From positions 8,299,001 through 8,363,000 of the forward strand of contig NC_060026.1 in the NCBI RefSeq assembly GCF_021134715.1: 64,000 bases of DNA, given 5' to 3'. The notes beneath the pieces were generated by a model. The model was not told the DNA's origin, searched no databases, and saw nothing but the letters and a program-made list of their open reading frames with translations. The stretch comes from Daphnia pulex (taxonomy: Eukaryota > Arthropoda > Branchiopoda > Diplostraca > Daphniidae). This document shows, one piece after another, positions 44,514 to 55,602 of the stretch. Each line of letters opens with the position of its first letter. Positions within the stretch are counted from its first letter, which is position 1. Position numbers and translations under genes: made by a program.

Positions 44514-44700
44514 TTTTAATCACCATTGCCCAAGACAGATTGGTAGAATCTACTCTATTGAGTTTAGTTTGCTGATATTCTTGCGCAGTACGTATAAGGA
44601 CGGTACTTAGTGGTTAGTGGTGGTTGAAGCAATCTCTTTAAGCGGACTCTTTTTTGTTTGCCAGATTGGTTTAGATTACTTAATCTTCCTTTGATCATAC

Positions 44701-44916
44701 CAATTGGCGAAAAACCATTTGTAGGACAGAGAGGTACAAGTTATATCCATCGCCAGACTCTGTGTTTGTATCGTGGAAACCCAAGATAGTTATCGGTTCA
44801 AACTCGTCGTGTTCCAACTGCTGTGGTAATCGACATTCAGACGCAAATGTTCCCCCTTTTGTAAACTCACTTGGTTCTATGCTCTCCCATTCCAAAAACT
44901 GTAGTCCCGTGTAGAT
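44701..44916 (-). other. Exon-like segment copy 13 (216 nt, type B)
   Basis: Open, phase 0-0, ending MVFRQL. Confidence 0.45.
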
Positions 44917-45093
44917 CTAAAGTCACATTTTGATAAAAGGAAAAAAAACAGCTGACTAAGATTCAAATTGAATTAGGATACATGTGTGTTGAGATAACAA
45001 GATATAGAAACAATGGTGATTAATGTTATTTGAACGTTGTATGCGTTTTAAAAGCCAAAACATACCTTCACAAGAAATAAAATATTTTTGCGT

Positions 45094-45164
45094 GATCTCG
45101 ACGTGATTTGAACACGCAACCTCCTGATCTGGAGTCAGGCGCGCTACCGTTGCGCCACGAAATC
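45094..45164 (-). tRNA. tRNA-Trp (CCA)
   Basis: Canonical. Confidence 0.93.
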
Positions 45165-45446
45165 TTGATTTTCGATGTAATTACTATCTTTATATTTTGG
45201 TAACTACGGTGTCTTTTATAAAGGAATAGATTCTGATGGTAAGATTGATTATCACACGAACACATTTAGTCTTTTGAAAGAGTCAGTCAGATTAGTCAGG
45301 TTATTTTTTTATATTTCCTTGAATCTTTTGATCGCCACAAGCCTTGATTTCCGTAATGAAAACTAACAAGCTTAGGCATGATAGTCGGCTACAATAGATG
45401 GGTTGTCGTCGTGCAATTTGTATCAAGAAGTATACGTGAGGGGCAA

Positions 45447-45517
45447 GCATCGATGGTTCAGTGGTAGAATGCTCGCCTGCCTCGCGGGCGGCCCGGGTTC
45501 GATTCCCGGTCGATGCA
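45447..45517 (+). tRNA. tRNA-Gly (GCC), position-37 variant
   Basis: Identical to 44443-44513. Confidence 0.88.
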
Positions 45518-45704
45518 TTTTAATCACCATTGCCCAAGACAGATTGGTAGAATCTACTCTATTGAGTTTAGTTTGCTGATATTCTTGCGCAGTACGTATA
45601 AGGACGGTACTTAGTGGTTAGTGGTGGTTGAAGCAATCTCTTTAAGCGGACTCTTTTTTGTTTGCCAGATTGGTTTACATTACTTTATCTTCCTTTGATC
45701 ATAC

Positions 45705-45920
45705 CAATTGGCGAAAAACCATTTGTAGGACAGAGAGGTACAAGTTATATCCATCGCCAGACTCTGTGTTTGTATCGTGGAAACCCAAGATAGTTATCGG
45801 TTCAAACTCGTCGTGTTCCAACTGCTGTGGTAATCGACATTCAGACGCAAATGTTCCCCCTTTTGTAAACTCACTTGGTTCTATGCTCTCCCATTCCAAA
45901 AACTGTAGTCCCGTGTAGAT
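45705..45920 (-). other. Exon-like segment copy 14 (216 nt, type B)
   Basis: Open, phase 0-0. The opposite strand is also open here, so strand choice rests on the splice-type borders. Confidence 0.45.
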
Positions 45921-46098
45921 CTAAAGTCACATTTTGATAAAAGGAAAAAAAAACAGCTGACTAAGATTCAAATTGAATTAGGATACATGTGTGTTGAGAT
46001 AACAAGATATAGAAACAATGGTGATTAATGTTATTTGAACGTTGTATGCGTTTTAAAAGCCAAAACATACCTTCACAAGAAATAAAATATTTTTGCGT

Positions 46099-46169
46099 GA
46101 TCTCGACGTGATTTGAACACGCAACCTCCTGATCTGGAGTCAGGCGCGCTACCGTTGCGCCACGAAATC
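46099..46169 (-). tRNA. tRNA-Trp (CCA)
   Basis: Canonical. Confidence 0.93.
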
Positions 46170-46451
46170 TTGATTTTCGATGTAATTACTATCCCTATAT
46201 TTTGGTAACTACGGTGTCTTTTATAAAGGAATAGATTCTGATGGTAAGATTGATTATCACACGAACACATTTAGTCTTTTGAAAGAGTCAGTCAGATTAG
46301 TCAGGTTATTTTTTTATATTTCCTTAGATCTTTTGATCGCCACAAGCCTTGATTTCCGTAATGAAAGCTAACAAGCTTAGGCATGATAGTCGGCTACAAT
46401 AGATGGGTTGTCGTCGTGCAATTTGTATCAAGAAGTATACGAGAGGGGTAA

Positions 46452-46522
46452 GCATCGATGGTTCACTGGTAGAATGCTCGCCTGCCACGCGGGCGGCCCG
46501 GGTTCGATTCCCGATCGATGCA
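46452..46522 (+). tRNA. tRNA-Gly (GCC), minor changes
   Basis: TTCACTGG in the D-arm and CCCGA in the T-stem; acceptor and anticodon intact. Confidence 0.78.
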
Positions 46523-46709
46523 TTTTAATCACCATTGCCCAAGACAGATTGGTAGAATCTACTCTATTGAGTTTAGTTTCCTGATATTCTTGCGCAGTAC
46601 GTATAAGGACGGTACTTAGTGGTTAGTGGTGGTTGAAGCAATCTCTTTAAGCGGACTCTTTTTTGTTTGCCAGATTGGTTTAGATTACTTAATCTTCCTT
46701 TGATCATAC

Positions 46710-46925
46710 CAATTGGCGAAAAACCATTTGTAGGACAGAGAGGTACAAGTTATATCCATCGCCAGACTCTGTGTTTGTATCGTGGAAACCCAAGATAGTT
46801 ATCGGTTCAAACTCGTCGTGTTCCAACTGCTGTGGTAATCGACATTCAGACGCAAATGTTCCCCCTTTTGTAAACTCACTTGGTTCTATGCTCTCCCATT
46901 CCAAAAACTGTTGTCCCGTGTAGAT
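46710..46925 (-). other. Exon-like segment copy 15 (216 nt, type B)
   Basis: Open, phase 0-0; one change in the 5' part (ACAACAG). Confidence 0.45.
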
Positions 46926-47099
46926 CTAAAGTCACATTTTGATAAAAAGAAAAAAAAAACAGCTGACTAAGATTCAAATTGAATTAGGATACATGTGTGT
47001 TGAGATAACAAGATATAGAAACAATGGTGATTAATGTTATTTGAACGTTATATCCGTTTTAAAAGCCTAAACATACCTTTACAAGAAATATTTTTGCTT

Positions 47100-47170
47100 G
47101 ATCTCGACGTGATTTGAACACGCAACCTCCTGATCTGGAGTCAGCCGCGCTACCGTTGCTCCACGAAATC
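47100..47170 (-). pseudogene. tRNA-Trp (CCA), D-stem damaged
   Basis: CAGCCGCGC and TTGCTCC on the plus strand break the D-stem and alter the junction base. It abuts BU5. Confidence 0.65.
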
Positions 47171-47411
47171 TTGATTTTCGATGTAATTACTATCGTTATA
47201 TTTTAGGAACTACGGTGTCTTTTATAAGGGAATGAATATCCCAAATATCCCAATCAGCTAAAAGCCAACGAACTGCGTAAAATTTTTCTTCATATTGGAC
47301 CAGTAATCTTCAAGGGAATTTTATAAACAGAAAAGTAAACCCATTTTTGTATTAAGAGTTGGAAATTCGTATTCTCTGCTCTAGTATACGTTGTCTAAAA
47401 CCTACTCTTAA

Positions 47412-47597
47412 TTGGCTCAAGATTTTTTGCAATATTTTACTTTTCAATTTGGAGAAATTTATAGCAAGAACCACCTCATTCACAATGTTCATTCACTCAT
47501 TCATTTAGTTGATGACTTGAGATCGATGGCTCACTTAATTAATTTTTTCTCTGCTTTTCCATATGAAACTTTCTGGGGTCACGTGAAGATGCTTTAA
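47412..47597 (+). pseudogene. DUF4218-like transposase remnant, BU5 copy
   Basis: As 454-639, with A to T (QYFTFQFG). Confidence 0.5.
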
Positions 47598-48519
47598 AAA
47601 TGCTTTTTAAAATTGGGTTCCGTCTTTTGCAATGATAACAACTAATAAATAATAAATAATAACACTAGTATTTCCCCATATGGATTTCAGAGTTTGGCGT
47701 AATGTTGTATTCAGCTCGTCATTTCATAGATCAATGTCGTACAGAAATGCAGTATTTGCAGAAGGTTGGTTCACCGATGTAACTTAAATTTTGCAGTGTA
47801 ATTTTCAAGCTGGGTCCTATGCTAAACCAATGTAGGAATTCAACTACTGCGAATAATCCTCACTTTAATATGTAATGTTGGCAAAATTGTGGCTATGATT
47901 AGAATTTTTGTATTGGACTGGCAAGTTTGACCAAATGCGGTACCAAACTCTTCATCATTATGTCTGCTTTGGTCTAAGCTGAGAAAATCGGTGTCAGCGG
48001 AATGTTGGTTAACCTATCAGAAACTTGTCCCTATTCTAAACTAATCTTGAAATCCTTTCATTACAAATTATTTGTTGGATACATTGGTTATCTGCGATGT
48101 ACAAAACATGAAAATCTCAATGGTGCATACAGACATTAGGTTGGTAGCGGGGTACTTACATTGGTTGAACCTAACTTTTCAAACGTGGCCCAATTTGCAT
48201 ATTGGCCTGGCTGTTTAAAACGTAATTCCAATATTTTTCAAGCCGTGACCCCATTTGCATTCATTTAAATAGATTAACCAACGCTAACCTTACCGAAATG
48301 AACATAGGCTTGACATATTGGGCAATATTGCGAGCAATATTGTTTCTTGCCCGTGAATCAGGCACGTCAGTTGATGTTGATTTCCACCATGGCCCACCAA
48401 GTTATCCGATTTTGCAACAATATTGTGTTTTTGATCCAAACAAGTGAAATGGCTAATTATGCCCCTTCCCAGAACCTAATTTTGTAAAAAACAGAACCAA
48501 AACGAAACTGCCAAATACT

Positions 48520-50121
48520 AATTATGCCGAGCCTTCATCATCATCATCGGAGCGTCCGGCAACAAAGAAGTCTAACAAGTAGTGCAAGTTACACCTGTAG
48601 CTCCACGTATTCCCCAAGGTACATTCATTATGGAATTTTGTTATATTTTTCTCTCAATACAGTGTTCATGTTGCCTTGTGTATTTCAGGAAATAAAGTTA
48701 ACTCGGAACCGAAAAGTGAAAGAGAGTAACCATAAGGAAAAGGGTGGTGGCTCTACAACACAAGCAGGTGATTCTATACGGGTTTTGAAGGTGATATGGT
48801 GAAATAGCATACTATTTTTTCTTCATTGCAGAAGCTCTAAAAAACCTAACAACGGCAACATCAAATAAGACTGTAACCAAAGCCCAGAAGTCAAAAGGTA
48901 CGATATGTAATAATTTGAATTATGAAACTGTAAGTCCAGATTATAACTTTTTATATTTGTGGTATAGTAACTCCTGCTGAAAAGCCAGAGTCTGATTCGT
49001 CTGTTCTGTAACAAGCTCACCCTTCTGTCCCTTTAGAAAGAGTTATGAAAATCTAAATCACAATAGCTCTGAAGAATCTACGACAGAGGACTAGGTGAAA
49101 GAAAGGAATTCAAATGACTGAAATACGCCTTCAGAACGGGAACTCATCCAGCAAAAGAAGAAGGGGGAGGGGGTGTTTCACGAACAAGATGAAGAGACCA
49201 GAAGATGAAACGGTAACTCAACCGATAGAAGGGGGTGTGCTCACGTCCAAATGAGAGAAACCAGAGAAATTTTGGTGTAAAACGACGAGGTAATACAGGA
49301 TGTTATTTCTGTAAGCGATGAAGACATATTGGGTAAGGAAAATGTCTTTATTGGTACACCTAAGTGACAACTACTAAAGATTTCTTTTGTTTACTTGTTT
49401 GTTGTTGTAGTAATCCAGCAGGCAGAAAAAGCAATGTTGGTACAGGTTGACGTTGCAAAAATGCTTATTGAGATCAAAATGGGAATACAGCAGCTGACTG
49501 ACTTGTTCATGACGAGGAGACTTGAAATCGCTACCAACCTGCCTACACCAATTAATGGCTCGCCATGCTCAACTGACTGTGCCGATGAGTTGCCTGTGAC
49601 AACTCAGACGTTTTTCGAGGAACTTGAAGTTAAGATGAGGAATGATGCAACGCTAAAGACACAAATCAGAAACGTCCTGACCCTGGTGAGGACCAACAAG
49701 AGCCTAAAGGCTATTGTCAGAAATGTATTAAAGAGCCTTATGTCTAAAGAGCTCAGAATGATGTACTTCCCCCGTAAAAAAACTAAAGTTAAACACGTCT
49801 TTACTGATATGTAGATGATTTGTTCCTTTGTAATCGGTAAACTTTTAAAGCAATTCCCTTTTTTCTACCTGTTTTAATCTTTTTTGTTTACTCTTTAATT
49901 TAGACATAATTTGGCGTTGGGCCAGCAACACCAGCCAAGAGTTGACAAACGACACCATTCTAAAGGAAATGGGATTAGACACTTTCGCTAATGCAGCGGA
50001 TGAGGACGGTGGGGTCGCTGATAGGAAGAAACTCACTGCCATTAAGAAAACTGCCATAGACAAGTTTTTAAAGCAAAAAGTACGACGTGGAACGGCAGAC
50101 GAAGCCGTCAACAACGATTAA
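48520..50121 (+). pseudogene. DUF4806-type gene, decayed, BU5 copy
   Basis: Uninterrupted domain exon 49411-49814 and terminal exon 49904-50121. It has the shared upstream stops, plus private damage in the acidic region (GACTAGGTG, and GTGTGCTCACG lacking one G). Confidence 0.58.
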
Positions 50122-51446
50122 ACTTAAAAAACACGTAATTTGGAGTTGTTTGCTCTTTGCTACCACGTTTTATAAACTGTATTGGCAGCTATATCTGTTT
50201 TCGTTTCATTAATTAGCCCAATCCCCATTTTTTATCTGTTCCAATGCACCGTCTGTTTCAGAAACCTTGCATTGGCTTCAGCTCGTAACCGCACATATAT
50301 GGTGATTTGGTACAACATTGTTGTTTACATATGATTCTTTATCATGGTTAAACATTGGCTTCAAATAACGGTCTTTCAAGATGGAGATGAGTCAGGCACA
50401 AGATAGAGCCAATATTCCACCGATATTCCACCAAGGTCGTATTGGCCCAATGCTAAAATTGGAGGAATGGTGGACCTGTCTCATATCGATCTTGGAACAA
50501 CGTTAAATTTGCTTCCAGCACAATATTGGTCCAATGCAGCAATTGTTTCAGAAATCTCATGTTGGTTGCAGTTCGTAACCGCACATATGTGGTGCATTCG
50601 CACAAAGGTACACTTTCTCCTTACAGTAGATTCAGTGAGATGATACTTACGATGCGCGAAATGATGAGAATTCGTCCAGATGTGTAAATAGACAATACGA
50701 CCGGTTAGTATCGTTGAACTTCCTGGAATTGGAGACAATTAGTTGGGCTAGATTTATCCCGGCTGTGGACGTCGACCACACCGAGGAGCTACAATCAGAG
50801 GCGGCCTGAAAGTAGGATGGGACGGTCCAACGGTTGCGTCTTCTGGCATCTGCGGAATTGAGCCTAAACACGGATGTCGTCTGCAAATTCCCAATGGGTA
50901 AACGGTGAATGGTCCTGAATCCAGATACTTACAACATTTCCTATTCAAAAAAAATATTCTAAGTCCACTCAAATACAAGTTACAAAGCCTGGACTCTCTA
51001 CTGAGTCCAAGCCGACAACAAAGACAATTCAACGGGTATTTGACCTGAGGGGGAGGACTCAAGACTCGGGACAGGAAGGTTCAATGAAGAGACGCTTACT
51101 GTTTGAGTGTTTGTGAATGGATCATTGAGCTAACCTGAAATCGGCCAACTCAAGATGGTGTTTTGAGCCAGGACTCTTTTGTGCTTTCGTGGGGCCTCTA
51201 AAGTGAGAAATTCTCCCATGAGACTATTTCCTATAAACTCCGCTTACGCTTCGGCCTGGGGAGTTTTGTCAGATTGGTGTGTGGGAAGGCGTTCCGATCC
51301 CCTGTGCAATGACGTAACTGTGGTAGAAGCCTTTTTAGCCGACCAGGCAAATTCTAAGGCGTATAGCACGATTGGTGTTTATCGCTGGGCGGACCTCGAT
51401 GGGCTGTCGTCGTTCATTTTGTATCAAGAAGTATACCAGAAGTGGA

Positions 51447-51517
51447 GCATAGATAGTTCAGTGCTAGAATACGCGCCCGCCACGCGGGCGGCCCGGGTTC
51501 GATTCCCAATCGATGCA
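51447..51517 (+). pseudogene. tRNA-Gly pseudogene, BU-linked class
   Basis: As 14120-14190, with an extra acceptor change (GCATAGA). Confidence 0.8.
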
Positions 51518-51704
51518 TTTTAATCACCGTTGCCTACGACAGATTGGTAGAATCTACTCTATTGAGTTTATTTTGCTGATATTCTTGCGCAGTACGCGTA
51601 AGGACGGTTCTTAGTGGTTAGTGGTGGTTGAAGCAATCTCTTTAAGCGGACTCTTTTTTGTTTGCGAGATTGGTTTAGATTACTTAATCTTCCTTTGATC
51701 ATAC

Positions 51705-51921
51705 CAATTGGCGAATAAACCATTTGTAGGACAGAGAGGTACAAGTTATATCCATCGCAAGACTCTGTGTTTGTATCGTGGAAACCCAAGATAGTTATCG
51801 GTTCAAACTCGTCGTGTTCCAACTGCTGTGGTAATCGACATTCAGACGCAAATGTTCCCCCTTTTGTAAACTCACTTGGTTCTATGCTCTCCCATTCCAA
51901 AAACTGTAGTCCCGTGTAGAT
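51705..51921 (-). other. Exon-like segment copy 16 (217 nt, type A)
   Basis: G to C change (TESCDGYN). Confidence 0.4.
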
Positions 51922-52100
51922 CTAAAGTCACATTTTGATAAAAAGAAAAAAAAAACAGCTGACTAAGATTCAAATTGAATTAGGATACATGTGTGTTGAG
52001 ATAACAAGATATAGAAACAATGGTGATTAATGTTATTTGAACGTTGTATCCGTTTTAAAAGCCTAAACATACCTTCACAAGAAATAAAATAATTTTGCTT

Positions 52101-52171
52101 GATCTCGACGTGATTTGAACACGCAACCTCCTGATCTGGAGTCAGGCGCGCTACCGTTGCGCCACGAAATC
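52101..52171 (-). tRNA. tRNA-Trp (CCA)
   Basis: Canonical. Confidence 0.93.
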
Positions 52172-52453
52172 TTGATTTTCGATGTAATTACTATCTTTAT
52201 ATTTTGGTAACTACGGTGTCTTTTATAAAGGAATAGATTCTGATGGTAAGATTGATTATCACACGAACACATTTAGTCTTTTGAAAGAGTCAGTCAGATT
52301 AGTCAGGTTATTTTTTTATATTTCCTTGGATCTTTTGATCGCCACAAGCCTTGATTTTCGTAATAAAAGCTAACAAGCTTAGGCATGATAGTCGGCTACA
52401 ATAGATGGGTTGTCGTCGTGCAATTTGTATTAAGAAGTATACGAAAGGGGTAA

Positions 52454-52524
52454 GCATCGATGGTTCAGTGGTAGAATGCACGCCTGCCTCGCGGGCGGCC
52501 CGGGTTCGATTCCCGGTCGATGCA
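52454..52524 (+). tRNA. tRNA-Gly (GCC), variant
   Basis: GAATGCACGCCTGCCTCG: position-37 T plus one anticodon-stem change; acceptor and T-arm perfect. Confidence 0.78.
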
Positions 52525-52711
52525 TTTTAATCACCATTGCCCAAGACAGATTGGTAGAATCTACTCTATTGAGTTTAGTTTGCTGATATTTTTGCGCAGT
52601 ACGTAAAAGGACGGTACTTAGTGGTTAGTGGTGGTTGAAACAATCTCTTTAAGCGGACTCTTTTTTGTTTGCCAGATTGGTTTAGATTACGTAATCTTCC
52701 TTTGATCATAC

Positions 52712-52928
52712 CAATTGGCGAATAAACCATTTGTAGGACAGAGAGGTACAAGTTATATCCATCGCCAGACTCTGTGTTTGTATCGTGGAAACCCAAGATA
52801 GTTATCGGTTCAAACTCGTCGTGTTCCAACTGCTGTGGTAATCGACATTCAGACGCAAATGTTCCCCCTTTTGTAAGCTCACTTGGTTCTATGCTCTCCC
52901 ATTCCAAAAACTGTAGTCCCGTGTAGAT
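52712..52928 (-). other. Exon-like segment copy 17 (217 nt, type A)
   Basis: F to L change (PSELTKGG). Confidence 0.4.
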
Positions 52929-53101
52929 CTAAAGTCAAATTTTGATAAAAAGAAAAAAAAACAGCTGACTAAGATTCAAATTGAATTAGGATACATGTGT
53001 GTTGAGATAACAAGATACAGAAACAATGGTGATTAATGTTATTTGAACGTTATATCCGTTTTAAAAGCCTAAACATATCTTCACAAGAAATATTTTTGTT
53101 T

Positions 53102-53172
53102 GATCTCGACGTGATTTGAACACGCAACCTCCAGATCTGGAGTCAGGCGCGCTACCGTTGCGCCACGAAATC
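53102..53172 (-). tRNA. tRNA-Trp (CCA), stem mismatch
   Basis: CCAGATCTGG on the plus strand places one mismatch in the anticodon stem; otherwise canonical. Confidence 0.82.
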
Positions 53173-53454
53173 TTGATTTTCGATGTAATTACTATCGTTA
53201 TATTTTGGGAACTACGGTGTCTTTTATAAAGGAATAGATTCTGATGGTAAGATTGATTATCACACGAACACATTTAGTCTTTTGAAAGAGTCAGTCAGAT
53301 TAGTCAGGTTATTTTTTTATATTTCCTTGGATCTTTTGATCGCCACAAGCCTTGATTTTCGTAATAAGAGCTAACAAGCTTAGGCATGATAGTCGGCTAC
53401 AATAGATGGGTTGTCGTCGTGTAATTTGTATCAAGAAGTATACGAAAGGAGTAA

Positions 53455-53525
53455 GCATCGATGGTTCAGTGGTAGAATGCTCGCCTGCCACGCGGGCGGC
53501 CCGGGTTCGATTCCCGGACGATGCA
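53455..53525 (+). tRNA. tRNA-Gly (GCC), acceptor mismatch
   Basis: The 3' acceptor ACGATGC leaves an A-A mismatch at position 7-66; otherwise the reference sequence. Confidence 0.82.
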
Positions 53526-53712
53526 TTTTAATCACCATTGCCCAAGACAGATTGGTAGAATCTACTCTAATGAGTTTAGTTTGCTGATATTCTTGCGCAG
53601 TACGTATAAGGACGGTACTTAGTGGTTAGTGGTGGTTGAAGCAATCTCTTTAAGCGGACTCTTTTTTGTTTGCCAGATTGGTTTAGATTACTTAATCTTC
53701 CTTTGACCATAC

Positions 53713-53928
53713 CAATTGGCGAAAAACCATTTGTAGGACAGAGAGGTACAAGTTATATCCATCGCCAGACTCTGTGTTTGTATCGTGGAAACCCAAGATA
53801 GTTATCGGTTCAAACTCGTCGTGTTCCAACTGCTGTGGTAATCGACATTCAGACGCAAATGTTCCCCCTTTTGTAAACTCACTTGGTTCTATGCTCTCCC
53901 ATTCCAAAAACTGTAGTCCCGTGTAGAT
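53713..53928 (-). other. Exon-like segment copy 18 (216 nt, type B)
   Basis: Open, phase 0-0. The donor reads GTATGGTC instead of GTATGATC. Confidence 0.45.
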
Positions 53929-54102
53929 CTAAAGTCACATTTTGATAAAAAGAAAAAAAAAACAGCTGACTAAGATTCAAATTGAATTAGGATACATGTA
54001 TGTTGAGATAACAAGATATAGACACAATGGTGATTAATGTTATTTGAACGTTATATCCGTTTTAAAAGCCTAAACATACCTTCACAAGAAACATTTTTGC
54101 TT

Positions 54103-54173
54103 GATCTCGACGTGATTTGAACACGCAACCTCCTGATCTGGAGTCAGGCGCGCTACCGTTGCGCCACGAAATC
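54103..54173 (-). tRNA. tRNA-Trp (CCA)
   Basis: Canonical. Confidence 0.93.
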
Positions 54174-54455
54174 TTGGTTTTCAATTTAATTACTATCGTT
54201 ATATTTTGGGAACTACGGTGTCTTTTATAAAGGAATAGATTCTGATGGTAAGATTGATTATCACATGAACACATTTAGTCTTTTGAAAGAGTCAGTCAGA
54301 TTAGTCAGGTTATTTTTTTATATTTCCTTGGATCTTTTGATCGCCACAAGCCTTGATTTTCGTAATAAAAGCTAACAAGCTTAGGCATGATAGTCGGCTA
54401 CAATAGATGGGTTGTCGTCGTGCAATTTGTATCAAGAAGTATACGAAAGGGTTAA

Positions 54456-54526
54456 GCATCGATGGTTCAGTGGTAGAATGCACGCCTGCCTCGCGGGCGG
54501 CCCGGGTTCGATTCCCGGTCGATGCA
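54456..54526 (+). tRNA. tRNA-Gly (GCC), variant
   Basis: Same variant as 52454-52524. Confidence 0.78.
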
Positions 54527-54713
54527 TTTTAATCACCATTGCCCAAGACAGATTGGTAGAATCTACTCTATTGAGTTTAGTTTGCTGATATTCTTGCGCA
54601 GTACGTAAAAGGACGGTACTTAGTGGTTAGTGGTGGTTGAAACAATCTCTTTAAGCGGACTCTTTTTTGTTTGCCAGATTGGTTTAGATTACTTAATCTT
54701 CCTTTGATCATAC

Positions 54714-54930
54714 CAATTGGCGAATAAACCATTTGTAGGACAGAGAGGTACAAGTTATATCCATCGCCAGACTCTGTGTTTGTATCGTGGAAACCCAAGA
54801 TAGTTATCGGTTCAAACTCGTCGTGTTCCAACTGCTGTGGTAATCGACATTCAGACGCAAATGTTCCCCCTTTTGTAAACTCACTTGGTTCTATGCTCTC
54901 CCATTCCAAAAACTGTAGTCCCGTGTAGAT
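54714..54930 (-). other. Exon-like segment copy 19 (217 nt, type A)
   Basis: Same core protein reading as copy 2. Confidence 0.45.
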
Positions 54931-55103
54931 CTAAAGTCACATTTTGATAAAAAGAAAAAAAAACAGCTGACTAAGATTCAAATTGAATTAGGATACATGT
55001 GTGTTGAGATAACAAGATATAGAAACAATGGTGATTAATGTTATTTGAACGTTATATCCGTTTTAAAAGCATAAACAATCCTTCACAAGAAACATTTTTG
55101 CTT

Positions 55104-55174
55104 GATCTCTACGTGATTTGAACACGCAACCTCCTGATATGGAGTCAGGCGCGCTACCGTTGCGCCACGAAATC
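55104..55174 (-). pseudogene. tRNA-Trp (CCA), acceptor and loop changes
   Basis: GATCTCTACG gives a mismatch at the base of the acceptor stem, and the loop reads CTCCATA. It abuts BU6. Confidence 0.6.
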
Positions 55175-55416
55175 TTGATTTTCAATGTAATTACTATCGT
55201 TATATTTTAGGAACTACGGTGTCTTTTATAAGGGAATGAATATCCCAAATATCCCAATCAGCTAAAAGCCAACGAACTGCGTAAAATTTTTCTTCATATT
55301 GGACCAGTAATCTTCAAGGGAATTTTATAAACAGAAAAGTAAACCCATTTTTTGTATTAAGAGTTGTAAATTCGTATTCTCTGCTCTAGTATACGTTGTC
55401 TAAAACCTACTCTTAA

Positions 55417-55602
55417 TTGGCTCAAGATTTTTTGCAATATTTTGCTTTTCAATTTGGAGAAATTTATAGCAAGAACCACCTCATTCACAATGTTCATTCA
55501 CTCATTCATTTAGTTGATGACTTGAGATCGATGGCTCACTTAATTAATTTTTTCTCTGCTTTTCCATATGAAACTTTCTGGGGTCACGTGAAGATGCTTT
55601 AA
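55417..55602 (+). pseudogene. DUF4218-like transposase remnant, BU6 copy
   Basis: Identical in protein to the BU2 copy. Confidence 0.5.

Larger units (their letters stand above)
38255..47229. repeat. Small-unit block 4 (after BU4), interrupted by DIRS-like element
   Basis: Six small units. Gly genes at 43438, 44443, 45447 and 46452 keep a 1,004-1,005-bp period. The DIRS-like element is at 40094-43238. Confidence 0.88.
47230..51396 (+). repeat. Big unit BU5
   Basis: The most compact full unit (about 4.2 kb): no foldback element and no retroelement. The poly(A) signal position reads TATAAA instead of AATAAA. The stretches 47600-48520 and 50170-51180 hold no convincing gene. Confidence 0.88.
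51397..55233. repeat. Small-unit block 5 (after BU5)
   Basis: Four small units, with Gly genes at 51447, 52454, 53455 and 54456 (1,001-1,007-bp spacing). Confidence 0.9.

Noticed and set aside
45658-45918. Plus-strand 85-86 codon frame opposite the exon-like segment
   Set aside because: It is open only in a few copies and has no acceptor or donor; the minus strand has a pyrimidine tract, TTTAG and GTATG borders.
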